Assembly: GCF_001949145.1 (NCBI RefSeq)
Contig: NW_019091449.1
Span: forward strand, 1,001,675-1,025,748
DNA length: 24,074 nt
Origin: Acanthaster planci
Taxonomy: Eukaryota > Echinodermata > Asteroidea > Valvatida > Acanthasteridae
Reading direction: 5' to 3'
Shown here piece after piece: positions 1 through 10,474 of the stretch; position 1 is the stretch's first letter; each line of letters starts with the position of its first letter. A model generated the notes under the pieces. The model did no database searches and was not told the origin of the DNA. It worked only from the letters and a program-made list of their open reading frames with translations. A program made the translations under genes and the position numbers.

Positions 1-1040
1 GCTCAGTGCACTGCTGACCTCTTTTCAATAGGGGCCAGATTAGCATGCAGCGGTGCTGTGTGGCTCATCGCTGTGGTGGTGGAGGGCTTTTGTCCCCGGT
101 GGTAATCCGCTTGCTCTCAATGCCCCAAACCCTGGTATACGATTTCAAAATAACGTTGGATTATCACCACTTTTGAGAGTGAAAAATGCCGGTAATGCCC
201 AGCAGCCTGGTCTTTTGTTCGGAGTACGGTCTTTTGTTACTGGGCCCTGTTTCCTTTGTCCGAGTTCGGAGACCCCGGCCATGCATATAAACCATACGTC
301 TCCGATTTCGGAGTCCGCGGCTGGTAGTGGTTAAAATAATCATGCGCCACTGTGCCAGAGCTAGCATGTCAAAAGCCTTGAAATCACCTCAGTGTTTGAA
401 GTACACTTTAGATTATTGCAGTTTTCCCCCGTGACTTAACTTGTAAGCCATTCAACAAGCAGTTTAACAATTCACGGAATGATTTTAGGTTCCTAGATTA
501 AATTTTGGAGTTGCTGTTCACATTATGTGAGGGCTCTGCACCCAGTTAAAATTTTTGAGTGTTGTGCCTGGGTGGGCACTATACTCTGAAAAATTCTTGC
601 ACATAATGCCTTGGTACCAATCTAGTCCACGCTGATGCAAATTTCATTCACTAGCCTATAGTGGTGAACCCCATGAGACCATGTTTCAGCCAACTAGGGT
701 AAAAAAAAAGCAGGTGTCTTATATATGGGCCCGACTAAGAAAAGCACAAAACAAATTAAAGAAGCTAGTTGAAATGTGCCACTGGAATGTTCGATGTGAG
801 CTGGAGTTGAATTCTTTTGGAGGTCTGTTCATGTTTGATTACCTGAAATGCTGCTTTTCAGTGACATCTCCGACACCTTCAAGTACCCTCTTCCCCCTTG
901 ACCTTTTGTTTAGCTGCATGTACTTCCACTTAGCCTTTGGAAATTTCTCATGTGTTCACAGCCTCTTTTACTTCTAGTGATTGGAATTTGTGGGAAGGCG
1001 TGTCATTGAAATATAAAATGCTTCAATGTGGATTTTACAG
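1..1040 (+). other. Intron of the ARNT-like gene (3' part)
   Basis: This stretch lies upstream of the last ARNT exon and ends in a normal acceptor (ttttacag at 1033-1040). I looked for an earlier exon carrying ARNT-like glutamine- or serine-rich sequence and found none with credible splice sites. The open frames at 53-334 and 681-977 have no recognisable family, low-complexity composition or no usable splice sites, and look like chance. The sequence is best read as intron, although an unrecognised exon near its left edge cannot be excluded. Confidence 0.55.
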
Positions 1041-1315
1041 GTGGCCCTAACTCCCAGATGTCCTACAGCAGTCGCCCCGAGGCCCAGCACCCCCAGGCTG
1101 TAGGTCGTCGAGACCCCGCCATGTGGCAGCAGTGGCAGCAGCAAGCTGCCGGTGTGGCCGGGGCCAGTACCGGCCAACAGGACAGCCAACAGCCAGCGCC
1201 TGAAGAGTTCCACGACATCTACCGCATGCTAGAAGGCCAGCAGGCCACCCAGGCCTACGGCACCCAGGTGGAGGAGTTCAACGACATCCCCATGTTCCCC
1301 CCGTTTTCGGAATAG
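1041..1315 (+). CDS. ARNT: ARNT (aryl hydrocarbon receptor nuclear translocator), last coding exon
   Basis: This is the terminal exon of a bHLH-PAS class II factor, the nuclear dimerisation partner of AhR, HIF-alpha and SIM proteins. After the acceptor at 1039-1040 the frame enters with two bases of a split Gly codon and runs 90 residues to TAG at 1313-1315. Seen: a Gln-, Ala- and Pro-rich low-complexity stretch (WQQWQQQAAG) and then an acidic end, EEFHDIYRMLEGQ followed by EEFNDIPMFPPFSE. Known: vertebrate ARNT ends in EEFPDLTMFPPFSE, preceded by a FQEMLSML-type helix, and this acidic tail is the C-terminal transactivation domain. The match of the final seven residues and of the helix makes the call strong. 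BMAL paralogues end differently, so ARNT or ARNT2 is preferred. The bHLH and PAS exons lie off the left edge. Confidence 0.88.
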
Positions 1316-3300
1316 CCCAGCTCACGGTGACCCCGTAACCCCAACCTTGCGACATCCTTCAAAATCTGCCAGGGTGCTTGGCAGGATTTTGCAGGATTGA
1401 GGCCAGCCACTTAATACTTGACATGGGTCTTGCCTAAGCTTGAAGTGCCGTGCAAAGAGTGAGTCATTGGTTTCCTGCACTTTGCAAAACTTCCAAGGGT
1501 TCTGGGAGTGTCTTTGCAACAAAACTTGAGGGGTAAATGTTTATGTTGGAGAGATCATGTTGAAGAGAATCAATTGTAGAATTTCTAAACTATCTCCAGA
1601 ATGTTTATGTATATTGGTGTTTGAAACCGTATTCTGGGCTGCACAGTTTACACAACATGAAAGGAGGAGCCCCATTGGATGTCACAATGGGAGGTGATGA
1701 TTGGTTGGCTGTTCATGTTTGAAATTTGGGAAAGTAGTGGCCTGCTGAATTTGATAATTGACTGGTTCTACCGCTTATCGTCACATCCCATTCCAAATTT
1801 TCCAGGGAAGAGAAGCCCACCCTCTGTTATTGATGAAGAGACAGGTGTAAGGTTGAATGACTCCCTTGGTTTCAGTTTCTGGCAGATTGCCAGGCTTGTC
1901 ATGCATATTCATCAATGGGGTTGAACAGGCTCTCTAGAATCGTCACTTGTGTCACATGAACACACTGCCAGGTAATTGATCTGAGGTTGATTGGAACTGG
2001 GTCTTAACTTTTTAGCAACATTCATGGAATAAGTTTGATTTTCGATAAGAGTATTGTTGGCTGAAAATTCGACTTGTTAAAAGGCAACATGAATGACCTG
2101 ATCATTTATATGCAGACAAATGCCATAAATACTCTTGAAGTCATTCGTTTACAACATTTGTCCAATAGTTCACAGCGTAACTCAGATTTTTGTCACACAG
2201 AAGCGCCGCCATGGAGCAATATTTGTTACAATGCTGGCCAACTTCAGGCTCAACACACAGTGTGTTTCTACAGCCTTCCTGGACATCATGCATAATTGTG
2301 TGAACAGAGAATGAATGGGGATTGGGCATGTATGCACATTGGCTGTTGGATGCCCAGAGAATGGTTGGCATATTAACTGGTCAACTGCCTTCTACAAATA
2401 TAGATTGCCTGATAGTGTTTATACTGCTTCCAGTGTAAACTTGTGAAGAAAAATTGGTTTAAATTGGGAAAAATGTCTAGTTGATCTTGGAACATTGTGT
2501 GGTGTTGGCCACCCACCAGCGCCGCCTCCTTAGAAAAGGAGAAACAGAGTAATAGGAATTCCTTCTCCCGGGCACCTGACGCTCATAGGACGACGGTACC
2601 TCCCAACATGCATCAGTTTCACTGCAAAAGCTTGCTAAACTGTGAATGTGTACGTGGTGAATTCCCATCAAAGGAGCATCACGGTGCACAAGTGTACCAT
2701 TTACCTTCTTGCATGGAGCGGAGTGGTTATCAGCATCTCAACCAACCTTAGGGTGGCCCCAAACCACGGACCACACCAGATCAAGCTGGTAGTGTTTGCA
2801 AGTTTATCGACAGTAGTAAACCTGATTGTATTCTATGGTACTTCTAGTGAATGAAATCATGGAAAATTTAAAGATCAGATCAGCGATGGAATTGCCGAAA
2901 ATTGAGCGATGGATTAAGCAGGTGCTTTACGGCTCCCTCACAAAAGCACAGTACATCCGAGGACCAGTCGCAAATACCAGTCGTTTTTCATCAGTGTAGC
3001 TGGTAATGACTTAAGCTCGGAAGATGGAGTTGAATTCTATCAAATTGGTATGAGAAACTTTGTCAGCAGACATGTAAAAACACTCACATAATGTGCAGGC
3101 TGTCAGTTTCAGGGAACTAGAACTTGGAATGGTGTGTGTGGCCATTTGTACTTTGTACGAATTTAGATTTTGAATTTTGGTGCGTCTTGAATATTGTTAG
3201 AAGGTACCGGTAATTTCGACATCAATTTTGCATCAACTGTTGCTCTTAGAAAATTTTTTTACATAGGAATTGCAAAAAAAAATAAAATAAATAAATAAAC
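1316..3300 (+). other. Probable ARNT 3' UTR / downstream region
   Basis: No coding exon is credible here. The short open frames (for example 1679-1924 and 2497-2751) have no recognisable motif. The stretch directly follows the ARNT stop codon and ends in a cluster of overlapping AATAAA hexamers at 3281-3300, so it could be a roughly 2-kb 3' UTR. The UTR extent is inferred from hexamer position only. Confidence 0.45.
3281..3300 (+). promoter_or_regulatory. Candidate polyadenylation signal cluster
   Basis: Several overlapping AATAAA/AAATAA hexamers follow an A-run and are followed by a TG/GT-rich stretch (about 3330-3365) that could serve as a downstream element. This is the first strong hexamer cluster after the ARNT stop codon. 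The tract may equally be the A-rich tail of a repeat. Confidence 0.35.
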
Positions 3301-3596
3301 AAAATAAATTCAGATTTACATGTACATGTACCTTTGTGTTGTAGTTTTGTTTTGGTGTGTAGTTGCAAACGCAGTTTGTATGAATGTAAAAATTACTGTT
3401 ACCATTTTGTGAATCATTTTTTCAAAAAAAAAAAAACTCCCAGACCGAAGGTTTAATTATGTGGTGTAAAGTGAAAGACTAGCAAAGCTACATGCCCCTT
3501 TTAAAAGGCTCTCATTTTATCTTTAGCTCTTTATGAGTTGTTGTGGAATGCCGAACAAAGCGAACTGTGTGTATGTAAGTTTTAACCACTGTGTGC
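3301..3596. other. AT-rich non-coding stretch
   Basis: It contains a short TACATGTACATGTA-like word near 3316-3332 and an A-run at 3424-3436. I see no gene, RNA or mobile-element end here. Confidence 0.5.
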
Positions 3597-3892
3597 GTTA
3601 ATTTATATAATGGGTTTTTGCCTTTACGCAACGTATATATTAATAAACACTGTGTGCTTGTCCGAGAGCTTGCGAAAAAATTCACAAGCTTACTCGGGTG
3701 GGACTTGAACCCACGACCTCGTGCTTACTAGTGCAGACTTCTTAACCACTCGACCACGCAGGAGGTTGTGGGTTCGAGTCCCACCCGAGTAAGCTTGTGA
3801 CTTTTTTCGCAAGCTCTCGGACAAGCACTGAGCATACAGTGTTTATTAATATAAACGTTGGGTAAGGGCAAAAACCCGTTACATAAATTAAC
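3597..3892. mobile_element. Head-to-head tRNA-derived SINE pair forming a long inverted repeat
   Basis: The left arm (3597-3720) and right arm (3762-3892) are reverse complements of each other at roughly 90 percent or better by eye, around a 41-bp centre. Read on the minus strand from about 3763, the centre carries a pol III box A (TGGTCGAGTGG) and the left arm a box B (GGTTCAAGTCC), in the order and style of a Ser/Leu-type tRNA. The body continues through AAGCTTGTGA and ends near a GGCAAAAACCC motif. The right arm repeats box B (GGTTCGAGTCC) onward in the plus orientation but lacks box A. The anticodon arm does not fold, so this is not a tRNA gene. A third, tail-only copy lies at 12406-12478. 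Confidence 0.75.
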
Positions 3893-5737
3893 ATCTCCCC
3901 AACGCAAAAATGCATCTTCAAAACATTGTGTGTGTTCAGACGTCAACAGGCAGACGACTTGGGTTTTGTTGGTGGGGGGGGGTTCTTATTTTATTTGTAT
4001 AATTTTGTAGGTTTTAGCTAGATTTCTCTTTCAAAATAATGATTCCTAAAGAAACCTTTACACTTAGGTGAGATGGATATTAACCCTAACCCCTGGGTGT
4101 ATATAAAATCATATTGAAATCGGAGGATTTGGGACTGTGAGGGTTAAGCCTCATAGTCCTTATTACTTCACCTGTCACAGGATTATGGACTGTTTGTGAT
4201 GAAGGATGGCAGTCTACATTTAATTTGGTATTTTAGGTAACTTTTGCACATCACTGAACTTTTAGCCAGCACTATAAATAGCATATGAAGTGCACAGATT
4301 ATCAAAGGTCAAAGAGCAAACATCAGATGTAAACATACATGTAAGAAATCGATAATGTCTAAGATGCTTTTGAGTACTGTGGGTACTCTCTATGATTAGA
4401 AAGTTCAATAGATTGATGGACAATGTTTCGTTGTTAAGATGAAACTCGAGAGCAGACGGTTTAAATTTAACGTCCGATTCGAAAACTGTGATTCAACCTA
4501 GGCGTTCTGGAAAATTAGTAATATACTTATTATTTGAAACCACTTAAGTTTTGTATCCATTATGGCAGTTTGATTGGTACTGACAACTTGTAAAGGGGAC
4601 CCCATTTGTTGTATGCAGAAGGCGAGTGTAGATTGAATTTTGGAAGGTCTGGAAGCCACGTTGGTGGTATTCCCAACCCTAAAACTTAATAGGAAGTTTG
4701 TGAAGTTATTAAAAATCTAACAAGGCAGCCGGCCCACCTAAATCGTGCCTTGTATATACCTTTTTATTTCTTCATCGAAGAAATGCTTTATTCTAGATTT
4801 GTGTTTATTTTGCTGTGAAGATAGTTTGGCATTTTTCATTTGATTTCTAACAGGCTGTCTCAATATTGTATTTGGAGCAAAAGTGCCGGTGAACATAACC
4901 TTCTAAACAGTTGCAACTGTTCCAAACAAGCCTGTCGAAAGCATTTATTTTTCACTGCTTTGTGTTGGAAAAGCAAAAGAAAAAAACCCTCCCACCCCCT
5001 CCCAAAAATGCACACAAAAAACACCCCCCCTAAAAAAAACCCTCTCAGTTTGTGCAGTGCGCACTAACCAGATGTCTAATGTTCATTTGCCCACGTCTGG
5101 TCATGTATCTCACGAGGAGATAATGTTTATGTAAGCTGTTAGTGTCAATGTTTTAAGTGCTGTTGTATGCGTGATGGCATTTGGGTTTTTTCAAACCGTA
5201 CCTTGACTTGCTTGGCAGTATGAGTTAGCAAGGGCACCAGTTGGTATAACCATGTGGAGTAGACGGTACGAGTATTCCCAAGGTACGAGTTGACCTGTTT
5301 CCTTTTATCCTAAATGCATACAGTATTAAATCGGATACAAAACCACTGTATCAAAATGTGTACAGAATGTACCGGACTGTCAGTTGTCTGTGTGATCCTT
5401 TCATTGTCTGTACTTGTGATTTTTTTACCAAAGAAATAAATGTGAAGAGCATTTATGGCGCATCTTCTTCGTCACACAGCTTTTACTTTGGATCTTTTTG
5501 AAGTATGGTGAAAAGAACAGTCAAACATCAAAATCAACTGACTTGGGCAGGTTTGCAAGCTTAAGTAACGTTTATACAGAGCACAAGTATGCAAAGTAGG
5601 TTTGCGGTAGCGCCATGCAAAAAAACGTTCTGAAAAGAACGAAAGTGTACTCGGCAGTCTGTTCGACAACGCATGCATCTTTTTAAAGAACAATGACATA
5701 TACAAATTAAATTCGGAACCCCATACACATCCCGGGG
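3893..5737. other. Non-coding stretch with low-complexity tracts
   Basis: No exon or RNA gene is recognised. Visible features are a G-run at about 3971-3981, an A/C-rich low-complexity block at about 4975-5045, a CCCTAACCCC word near 4083, and an AATAAA at 5435-5440 that could be a distal poly(A) signal for ARNT. The reverse-strand open frame at 5472-5903 has no domain I recognise. Confidence 0.45.
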
Positions 5738-6251
5738 ATGGGGACATATGTCCCCAACTTTTTGAGTGGGTGCGTGTGTGTGGGGGGAGGGGTGTACAAA
5801 CTGCTATCATTGTGTTTGGAAAGAGGAAGCGTTCACAAGCCAATGACTGGTACGATTCCAGCTCCAGCATTCTCGACCCTCTCATCCCTGCAAACGTACA
5901 CAAACAAACTTTTACCAGAGTCTCCCAAAGCCCTTCAGGCAGCCAGAACTGAACTCCATAAAGCTGTGTGGTCCCGCATTAACCAATACTGGACTGACCT
6001 TTACAGCATGACGATATCAAGAAAGCGATCGGTCCTAGAGTCTGCAAAACAGCCCCGTTGAAAACAAAATTAAGAGAGGTCATCACACACAAAGCCAAAC
6101 AGCTAGATCGCTGGGTAGAGCACTACTCCCAGCTATACTCCTTGGAGAATCTTGTTCAACAGTCTGCTTTAGACACCATCGACCGTCTTCCCATGGTGCC
6201 TGAACTTAATGAGCAACCTATTATTGAGGAACTCTTCAAAGCCGTAGACAG

Positions 6252-6298
6252 GCAGTCCTTCCCTGGGGCCATCCGGGGAGGTCCCAGGGAAGGACTGC
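6252..6298. repeat. Perfect 16-bp inverted repeat inside the LINE
   Basis: Arms at 6252-6267 and 6283-6298 (left arm gcagtccttccctggg) are perfect reverse complements around 15 bases. The right arm encodes the expected PGKDC residues just before ISAEVIKCGK. The left arm replaces what should be the preceding SGKA-like residues, so it looks like a local inverted copy of the right arm. Confidence 0.85.
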
Positions 6299-7836
6299 AT
6301 TTCAGCTGAAGTCATCAAGTGCGGTAAATTAAGCCTGTTGTTGCCTCTGCACAAGCTCCTTACAAAGTGATGGTCCGAGGGAGAAGTTCCCCAAGACATG
6401 GGGATGCTATTAACATTGTCACCCTGTATAAGAATAGAGGAGACAGCAGCGATTGCAGTAATTATCATGGTACATGTATATCGCTGTTAAGCATTGTTGG
6501 AAAACTGTTCGCTCGCATCGTGCTATACAGATTGCAAGCGCTTGCAAACAAAATTTACCCAGAGTCACAGAGTGGTTTCCGTTCAAAAAGGTCAACAGTG
6601 GACATGATCTTTTCAGTCCGCCAACTTCAAGAAATATCCAGAGAGCAGAACTAGCCCCTCTTCCTGGTCTTCATAGACTTAACCAAAGCTTTTGACCTCG
6701 TCGGCTGTCCAGCAAAACTCCTCAGCATCATACGCTCTTTTCATGATGGCATGATGAGCACCGTGCATTTCGATGGCGACATGTCCACAGTTTGTTGTCC
6801 AGAGTGGAGTCAAACAGGGATGTGTGCTCGCGCCAACCCTGTTTGGTATCTTCTTTCCCCTGCTCCTTAAGCATGCCTTCAAATCCTCAGCAAACGGTGT
6901 ATACCTACATTCAGTATCCGATGGCAGTCTCTTCAATCTTGCAAGACTACGTGCCAAATCCAAGATGAGGGCCCTCGTCCTCAGAGACCTGCTATTTGCA
7001 GACGATGCTGTTGTAGCATCCCACAGTTAGGCTGGGCTCCAGAGACTAATGGACAGGTTCTCAGATTCTTTAGATGTATGCGGACTCACCATCAGTTTCA
7101 AGAAGGCTCAGGTCATGGGCCAAGACACTCCAGTGCCACCATGCATCACCGTCAGGGAAAAGACCTAGGGGTTGCCCACCAGTTTCAGCATCCTGGTTCT
7201 ACTTGTTCAGACTGTCAGCAATTTGACGTTGACGTAAACAAGCGAATCGGAAAGGCATCCACCATCCTCTTCAAACTGACAAAGAGGGCCTGGGACAACA
7301 AACATCTTACCCTCTTCCCCAAGTCAATGTCCTCAAAGCCTGTGAGGTCAGTACTCTCCTATATGGTAGTGAGTCGTGGACAACGTATTCCGCTCATGAG
7401 CGGAAACTCCAGGCGTCCCATATCTGCGCAAGATCCTTGGAGTTAAGTGGCAAGACTAGGGTGACAAACAAAGAGTTCCTCTCCAGAGCAGGCATCCCTT
7501 CAATGTTCACTCTTCCTCGCCAGAGACGGCACTGGCTAGGCTGTTCACAGGATGGCTGACGGACGCATTCTGAAAGATCTCCTCTATGCGGAACTTGCTG
7601 TTGGTAGAAGATCTAGCGGTCGCCCTCAGCTGCGATTCAAGGATGTATGTAAGCGGGACATGAAAGCCTGCAACATCAACACCGCAACATGGGAATCTGT
7701 GGTTGCTGATAGACCATGGTGGAAGCAGCAAGTGGTACGTGAGTTAAAAACCAGCGAGGAGTCCTTGCGTGGCCGAGCTTAGCAAAGGCATGAAAGGAAG
7801 AAAGTCAGACTACTACCTCGAACCAAACCATCCACA

Positions 7837-7911
7837 TGTACATTTACACGCCCGAGCTGAGGAAGAGCCTGCAAGTCTAGGATCAGCCTCCACAGTCACA
7901 CCAGGAGATGC
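7837..7911 (+). pseudogene. Remnant of the LINE C-terminal zinc finger
   Basis: In the same frame as the C-terminal RFKDVCKRDMKA block, and after an in-frame TAG at about 7780, the sequence reads CTFTRPS, stop (TGA at 7858-7860), GRACKSRISLHSHTRRC. In related LINEs this tail has the pattern C-x(n)-C-GR-x-C-KSRIGLxSH-x(n)-C. The TGA stands where the second Cys is expected, a single-base change from TGC or TGT. The last Cys codon is at 7909-7911. This marks the 3' end of the element's coding capacity. Confidence 0.7.
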
Positions 7912-7981
7912 AGGGTTCCCTCCAGCGCGTTAATCGATAGTTGATGACGACTGACGGATGCCAACCAACTAACCGAAAATG

Positions 7982-8176
7982 TGCAATAATACGGGCGACT
8001 CACAATTACAGTGCCCTGTGCGCCTCCAAGAGTTTGCAACGCGTTGGCCTATCACGATGCACAAAATCTGTCGACCCAATGCGTGTTGGAAAGGGTCGAC
8101 GGATTTCGTGCGTTGTGATTGGCTGACGCGTTGCAAACTCTTGGAGGCGCGCTATTGTGAATTGCCCGTATTGCAG
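7982..8176. mobile_element. Foldback/MITE-like inverted repeat
   Basis: The left arm (about 7982-8090) and right arm (about 8091-8176) are imperfect reverse complements. Shared words include tgcaata..cgggc at the outer ends, cgcctccaagagtttgcaac in the arms and gtcgaccc near the centre. The arms nearly meet, so the whole unit would form one long hairpin of about 190 bp with no coding capacity. It sits directly after the LINE 3' end. No clear target-site duplication was found. Confidence 0.75.
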
Positions 8177-9658
8177 AGCTAGACGGTAACAAAACTATGA
8201 CGTTTCAAGTGTTTCTATTTCTGGTAGCCTGTGGATAAGAATAATGGTTTACATTGAAGGCCTTGTGACCTTTTGGAAATAAAACGAAAAGCACTTTTCA
8301 TAGCCCAGACTTTGGCCAAAAATAGCGGAAGCACACTATGACCCGTTACCATAGCAACCAGCTCAATATGAAGTCAAGTATGTCCCTCCTCCACATTCCG
8401 CCATTCTTCAAAGAACTAAGCTTGTTAATTTAGATATATTCACTTTCATTTTTTCACCAGTAACACAATTTGAGATGACCACTTGCTTTCACTCACTAGC
8501 GCCTACGTGGTCAGAAACTTTGACTCTTCAAATCGCCTTTTTCAGTATTTTGTTATGGCCAGACGACTGTAGAGTCCAAGTACCATACATATACCATGGG
8601 CTATGAAACAGGTACTTGGGCTCTGCGATCGCCCAAAAAGGCGATTCGTTGTGTCCAAGTTATACACTTCCAGCACATTTTGAAATCTTGAGAACTGATG
8701 CTTTTACGAGTCCATCGGAGGTTACCGTCACCACAAAACTTGCTTATCCATGGGACGTGCCCCACAGATGTGAAAACACCACAAGCTTTAAATTAGGGTT
8801 ATTCTGAATGTATATGATCAAGCAGCTGCATGGTTTCACATAAAACCGGGCCACGTTACAGAAAACAGCGAATTACGTTTTACATGCTTCCTAAAGTTTG
8901 TTGCTTCCATAAACAGGACAATACACAATCCATTCAATGTTGCCTGTATACTATTTTGTACTTTTATTCTGCAATTGTCATGTTTTATTATGGAGTACCA
9001 ATTCGGTCAAAACCTTGCTTCTGTGGATGAAGCCTGTTTCATACATGTCGAAAATGCGACAAATAGGCCTATGGCAAAAGTTATGTTGTGACTAAAAATG
9101 AGAACATTAATGAATCCAGAAATTTTGCCAAGGAAGGTCAGGCCCGCACGACGTTTTAAATGACTAAATGTTTAAGTTACTCGTGATTGATCCTTGCTTG
9201 GGGGATGTGTTAGATCCGAGGGGGCAGGGGAGTTGATTCTCGTTGGATCCGCGCCTGAAGAAAATAAAAATAAAAAACTTAAGGCCATAATGGCTCCCAA
9301 AACACATTTTACCAGGTTTCAAAGATCTCTGCACATCATGTCCGATCTGAATGGCCGGTGTACATGTATAGGCATATATATGTGGTGGGTACCGTGAAGT
9401 AAGACGGAGACGGGGAATGGACCCATGATTGCCCAATTCGAACTCTCCAAACGTCTGACATGATGCCACTATCGGATTTATCCCTAGGCTGGTTCAATAA
9501 GGATTTTCTTGGCAGTATTTACTGTAAAAAAAAACAAAAAAACAAAAAAAAAAAAACAACACACACCGCTTGCTATTAAGGAAAATGAGGGCGCACTATG
9601 CTTTATGACGTCCGACCACGGACGTATATAAAAAACCTGGACTTGCAACGCCTTTGTA
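8177..9658. other. Non-coding stretch with small inverted repeats
   Basis: No coding exon is recognised. A nested inverted repeat is present: aatcgccttttt near 8531 pairs with aaaaaggcgatt near 8636, and gagtccaagtacc at 8573-8585 pairs with ggtacttgggctc at 8613-8625. A tttcatagccc word at 8298-8308 also pairs with gggctatgaaa near 8598. A-rich tracts lie at 9523-9558. Positions 9200-9470 resemble dispersed repeat sequence but gave no defined end. Confidence 0.45.
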
Positions 9659-9935
9659 GGGGGAGGTTCTTTCCTCTCTTTGCACCACTGAGGCCCAGGT
9701 TCGAGTCCCGGCTTGGCCTAGGCTTTAAGTGCATTTGGTTTCCAGTCCATACTCGCTCTCGCAGGTTTTCTCCGGGTTCTCCGGTTTCCTCCTGCCTCTA
9801 AAACTGGACCTTCTTCCTAACTCCGTAATGTGATGCTGATTAATAAAGTGTATGAATAAACGTATAGTTATTGGCGCACATAGCCTGAGTTGCTGGAAGC
9901 GCCATTAAGACAAAACAACAACAACAACAACAACA
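9659..9935 (+). mobile_element. SINE with 8-bp target-site duplication and (AAC)n tail
   Basis: The body is bracketed by direct repeats cctttgta at 9651-9658 and 9936-9943. It contains a pol III box B (ggttcgagtcc, 9698-9708) in a tRNA-like context, then a pyrimidine-rich central part (gttttctccgggttctccgg, about 9762-9781), and ends in an (AAC)n microsatellite tail at about 9914-9935. This order is typical of a tRNA-derived SINE. I see no good box A, so the tRNA head is truncated or diverged. Confidence 0.8.
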
Positions 9936-9961
9936 CCTTTGTATGAAAAAGAAACCAACCA

Positions 9962-10091
9962 GCGGCCATTTTACCGAGTCAAATACGAAAGCGTGGGGTG
10001 GCTCCGGTCGTTCTGTTGACGTCAGGAAGAACAAAGGCGGCCATTCAGTGCCAGGAAAGCTTTGTATTCGGCTGGGTACTAAAATGGCCGC
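9962..10091. mobile_element. Short palindromic MITE-like element
   Basis: The outer arms gcggccatttta (9962-9973) and taaaatggccgc (10080-10091) are perfect reverse complements. The arms continue imperfectly inwards (tacgaaagc at about 9985-9993 against gctttgtattcgg at about 10058-10070). It is about 130 bp with no coding capacity and lies 20 bp after the SINE. No target-site duplication is obvious. Confidence 0.6.
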
Positions 10092-10124
10092 GAGCGGATT
10101 CAATGATCTCTATAAACTGATTAA

Positions 10125-10156
10125 GGGTGCAGACCACTAATTCAAGTGAGAATTTC
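10125..10156. mobile_element. Third end of the about 0.5-kb TIR element family, cut by the gap
   Basis: The sequence gggtgcagaccactaattca and the 12 bases after it match, with about three differences, the reverse complement of the right end of the copy at 10661-11161. It therefore starts a further copy, in the opposite orientation to that one, and runs into the N-run. The sequence after the gap (10475 onward) does not look like the other end of the element. Confidence 0.65.
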
Positions 10157-10474
10157 NNNNNNNNNNNNNNNNNNNNNNNNNNNNNNNNNNNNNNNNNNNN
10201 NNNNNNNNNNNNNNNNNNNNNNNNNNNNNNNNNNNNNNNNNNNNNNNNNNNNNNNNNNNNNNNNNNNNNNNNNNNNNNNNNNNNNNNNNNNNNNNNNNNN
10301 NNNNNNNNNNNNNNNNNNNNNNNNNNNNNNNNNNNNNNNNNNNNNNNNNNNNNNNNNNNNNNNNNNNNNNNNNNNNNNNNNNNNNNNNNNNNNNNNNNNN
10401 NNNNNNNNNNNNNNNNNNNNNNNNNNNNNNNNNNNNNNNNNNNNNNNNNNNNNNNNNNNNNNNNNNNNNNNNNN
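10157..10474. other. Assembly gap (318 N)
   Basis: An unbroken run of N. It falls inside a repeat, which probably explains why assembly failed there. Open frames drawn through it are artefacts. Confidence 0.99.

Larger units (their letters stand above)
5815..7961 (+). pseudogene. Degenerate non-LTR (LINE) retrotransposon, reverse transcriptase ORF
   Basis: Pieces of one LINE pol protein are readable across all three plus frames, interrupted by frameshifts and stops (for example TGA at 6059-6061 and TAG at 6652-6654). In order: the linker after the endonuclease (KRKRSQANDWYD), then WVEHYSQLYS, then VTLYKNRGD and SLLSIVGKLFARIV of the RT fingers. YPESQSGFRSKRSTVDMIF follows, then FIDLTKAFDLV with a catalytic Asp and SGVKQGCVLAPTLFGIFF. 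FADDAV at 6995-7012 holds the catalytic Asp pair. Downstream come RAGIPSMFT and GRPQLRFKDVCKRDMKA, then a C-terminal zinc finger. The apurinic endonuclease domain is missing, so the copy is 5' truncated. RT identity is certain; assignment to a clade is not attempted. Confidence 0.9.

Noticed and set aside
3690-3763. tRNA-Ser/Leu gene on the minus strand
   Set aside because: Box A and box B are good, but the anticodon arm does not pair, there is no proper acceptor stem, and the sequence continues into a repeated body. It is a SINE head.
3728-3946. Minus-strand protein containing RVGLEPTTSCVVEWL
   Set aside because: This peptide is the translation of the tRNA-like box B region of the SINE, a common false protein in automatic annotations.
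5472-5903. 143-residue minus-strand frame
   Set aside because: It has no recognisable motif and overlaps the start of the plus-strand LINE remnant.
9164-9469. 101-residue minus-strand frame and a possible second SINE
   Set aside because: A weak box B-like gttcgaattgg is present, but there is no box A, no target-site duplication and no defined end. The peptide has no recognisable domain.
9914-9935. CRISPR-like or regulatory tandem repeat
   Set aside because: It is a simple AAC microsatellite forming the SINE tail, in a eukaryotic genome.
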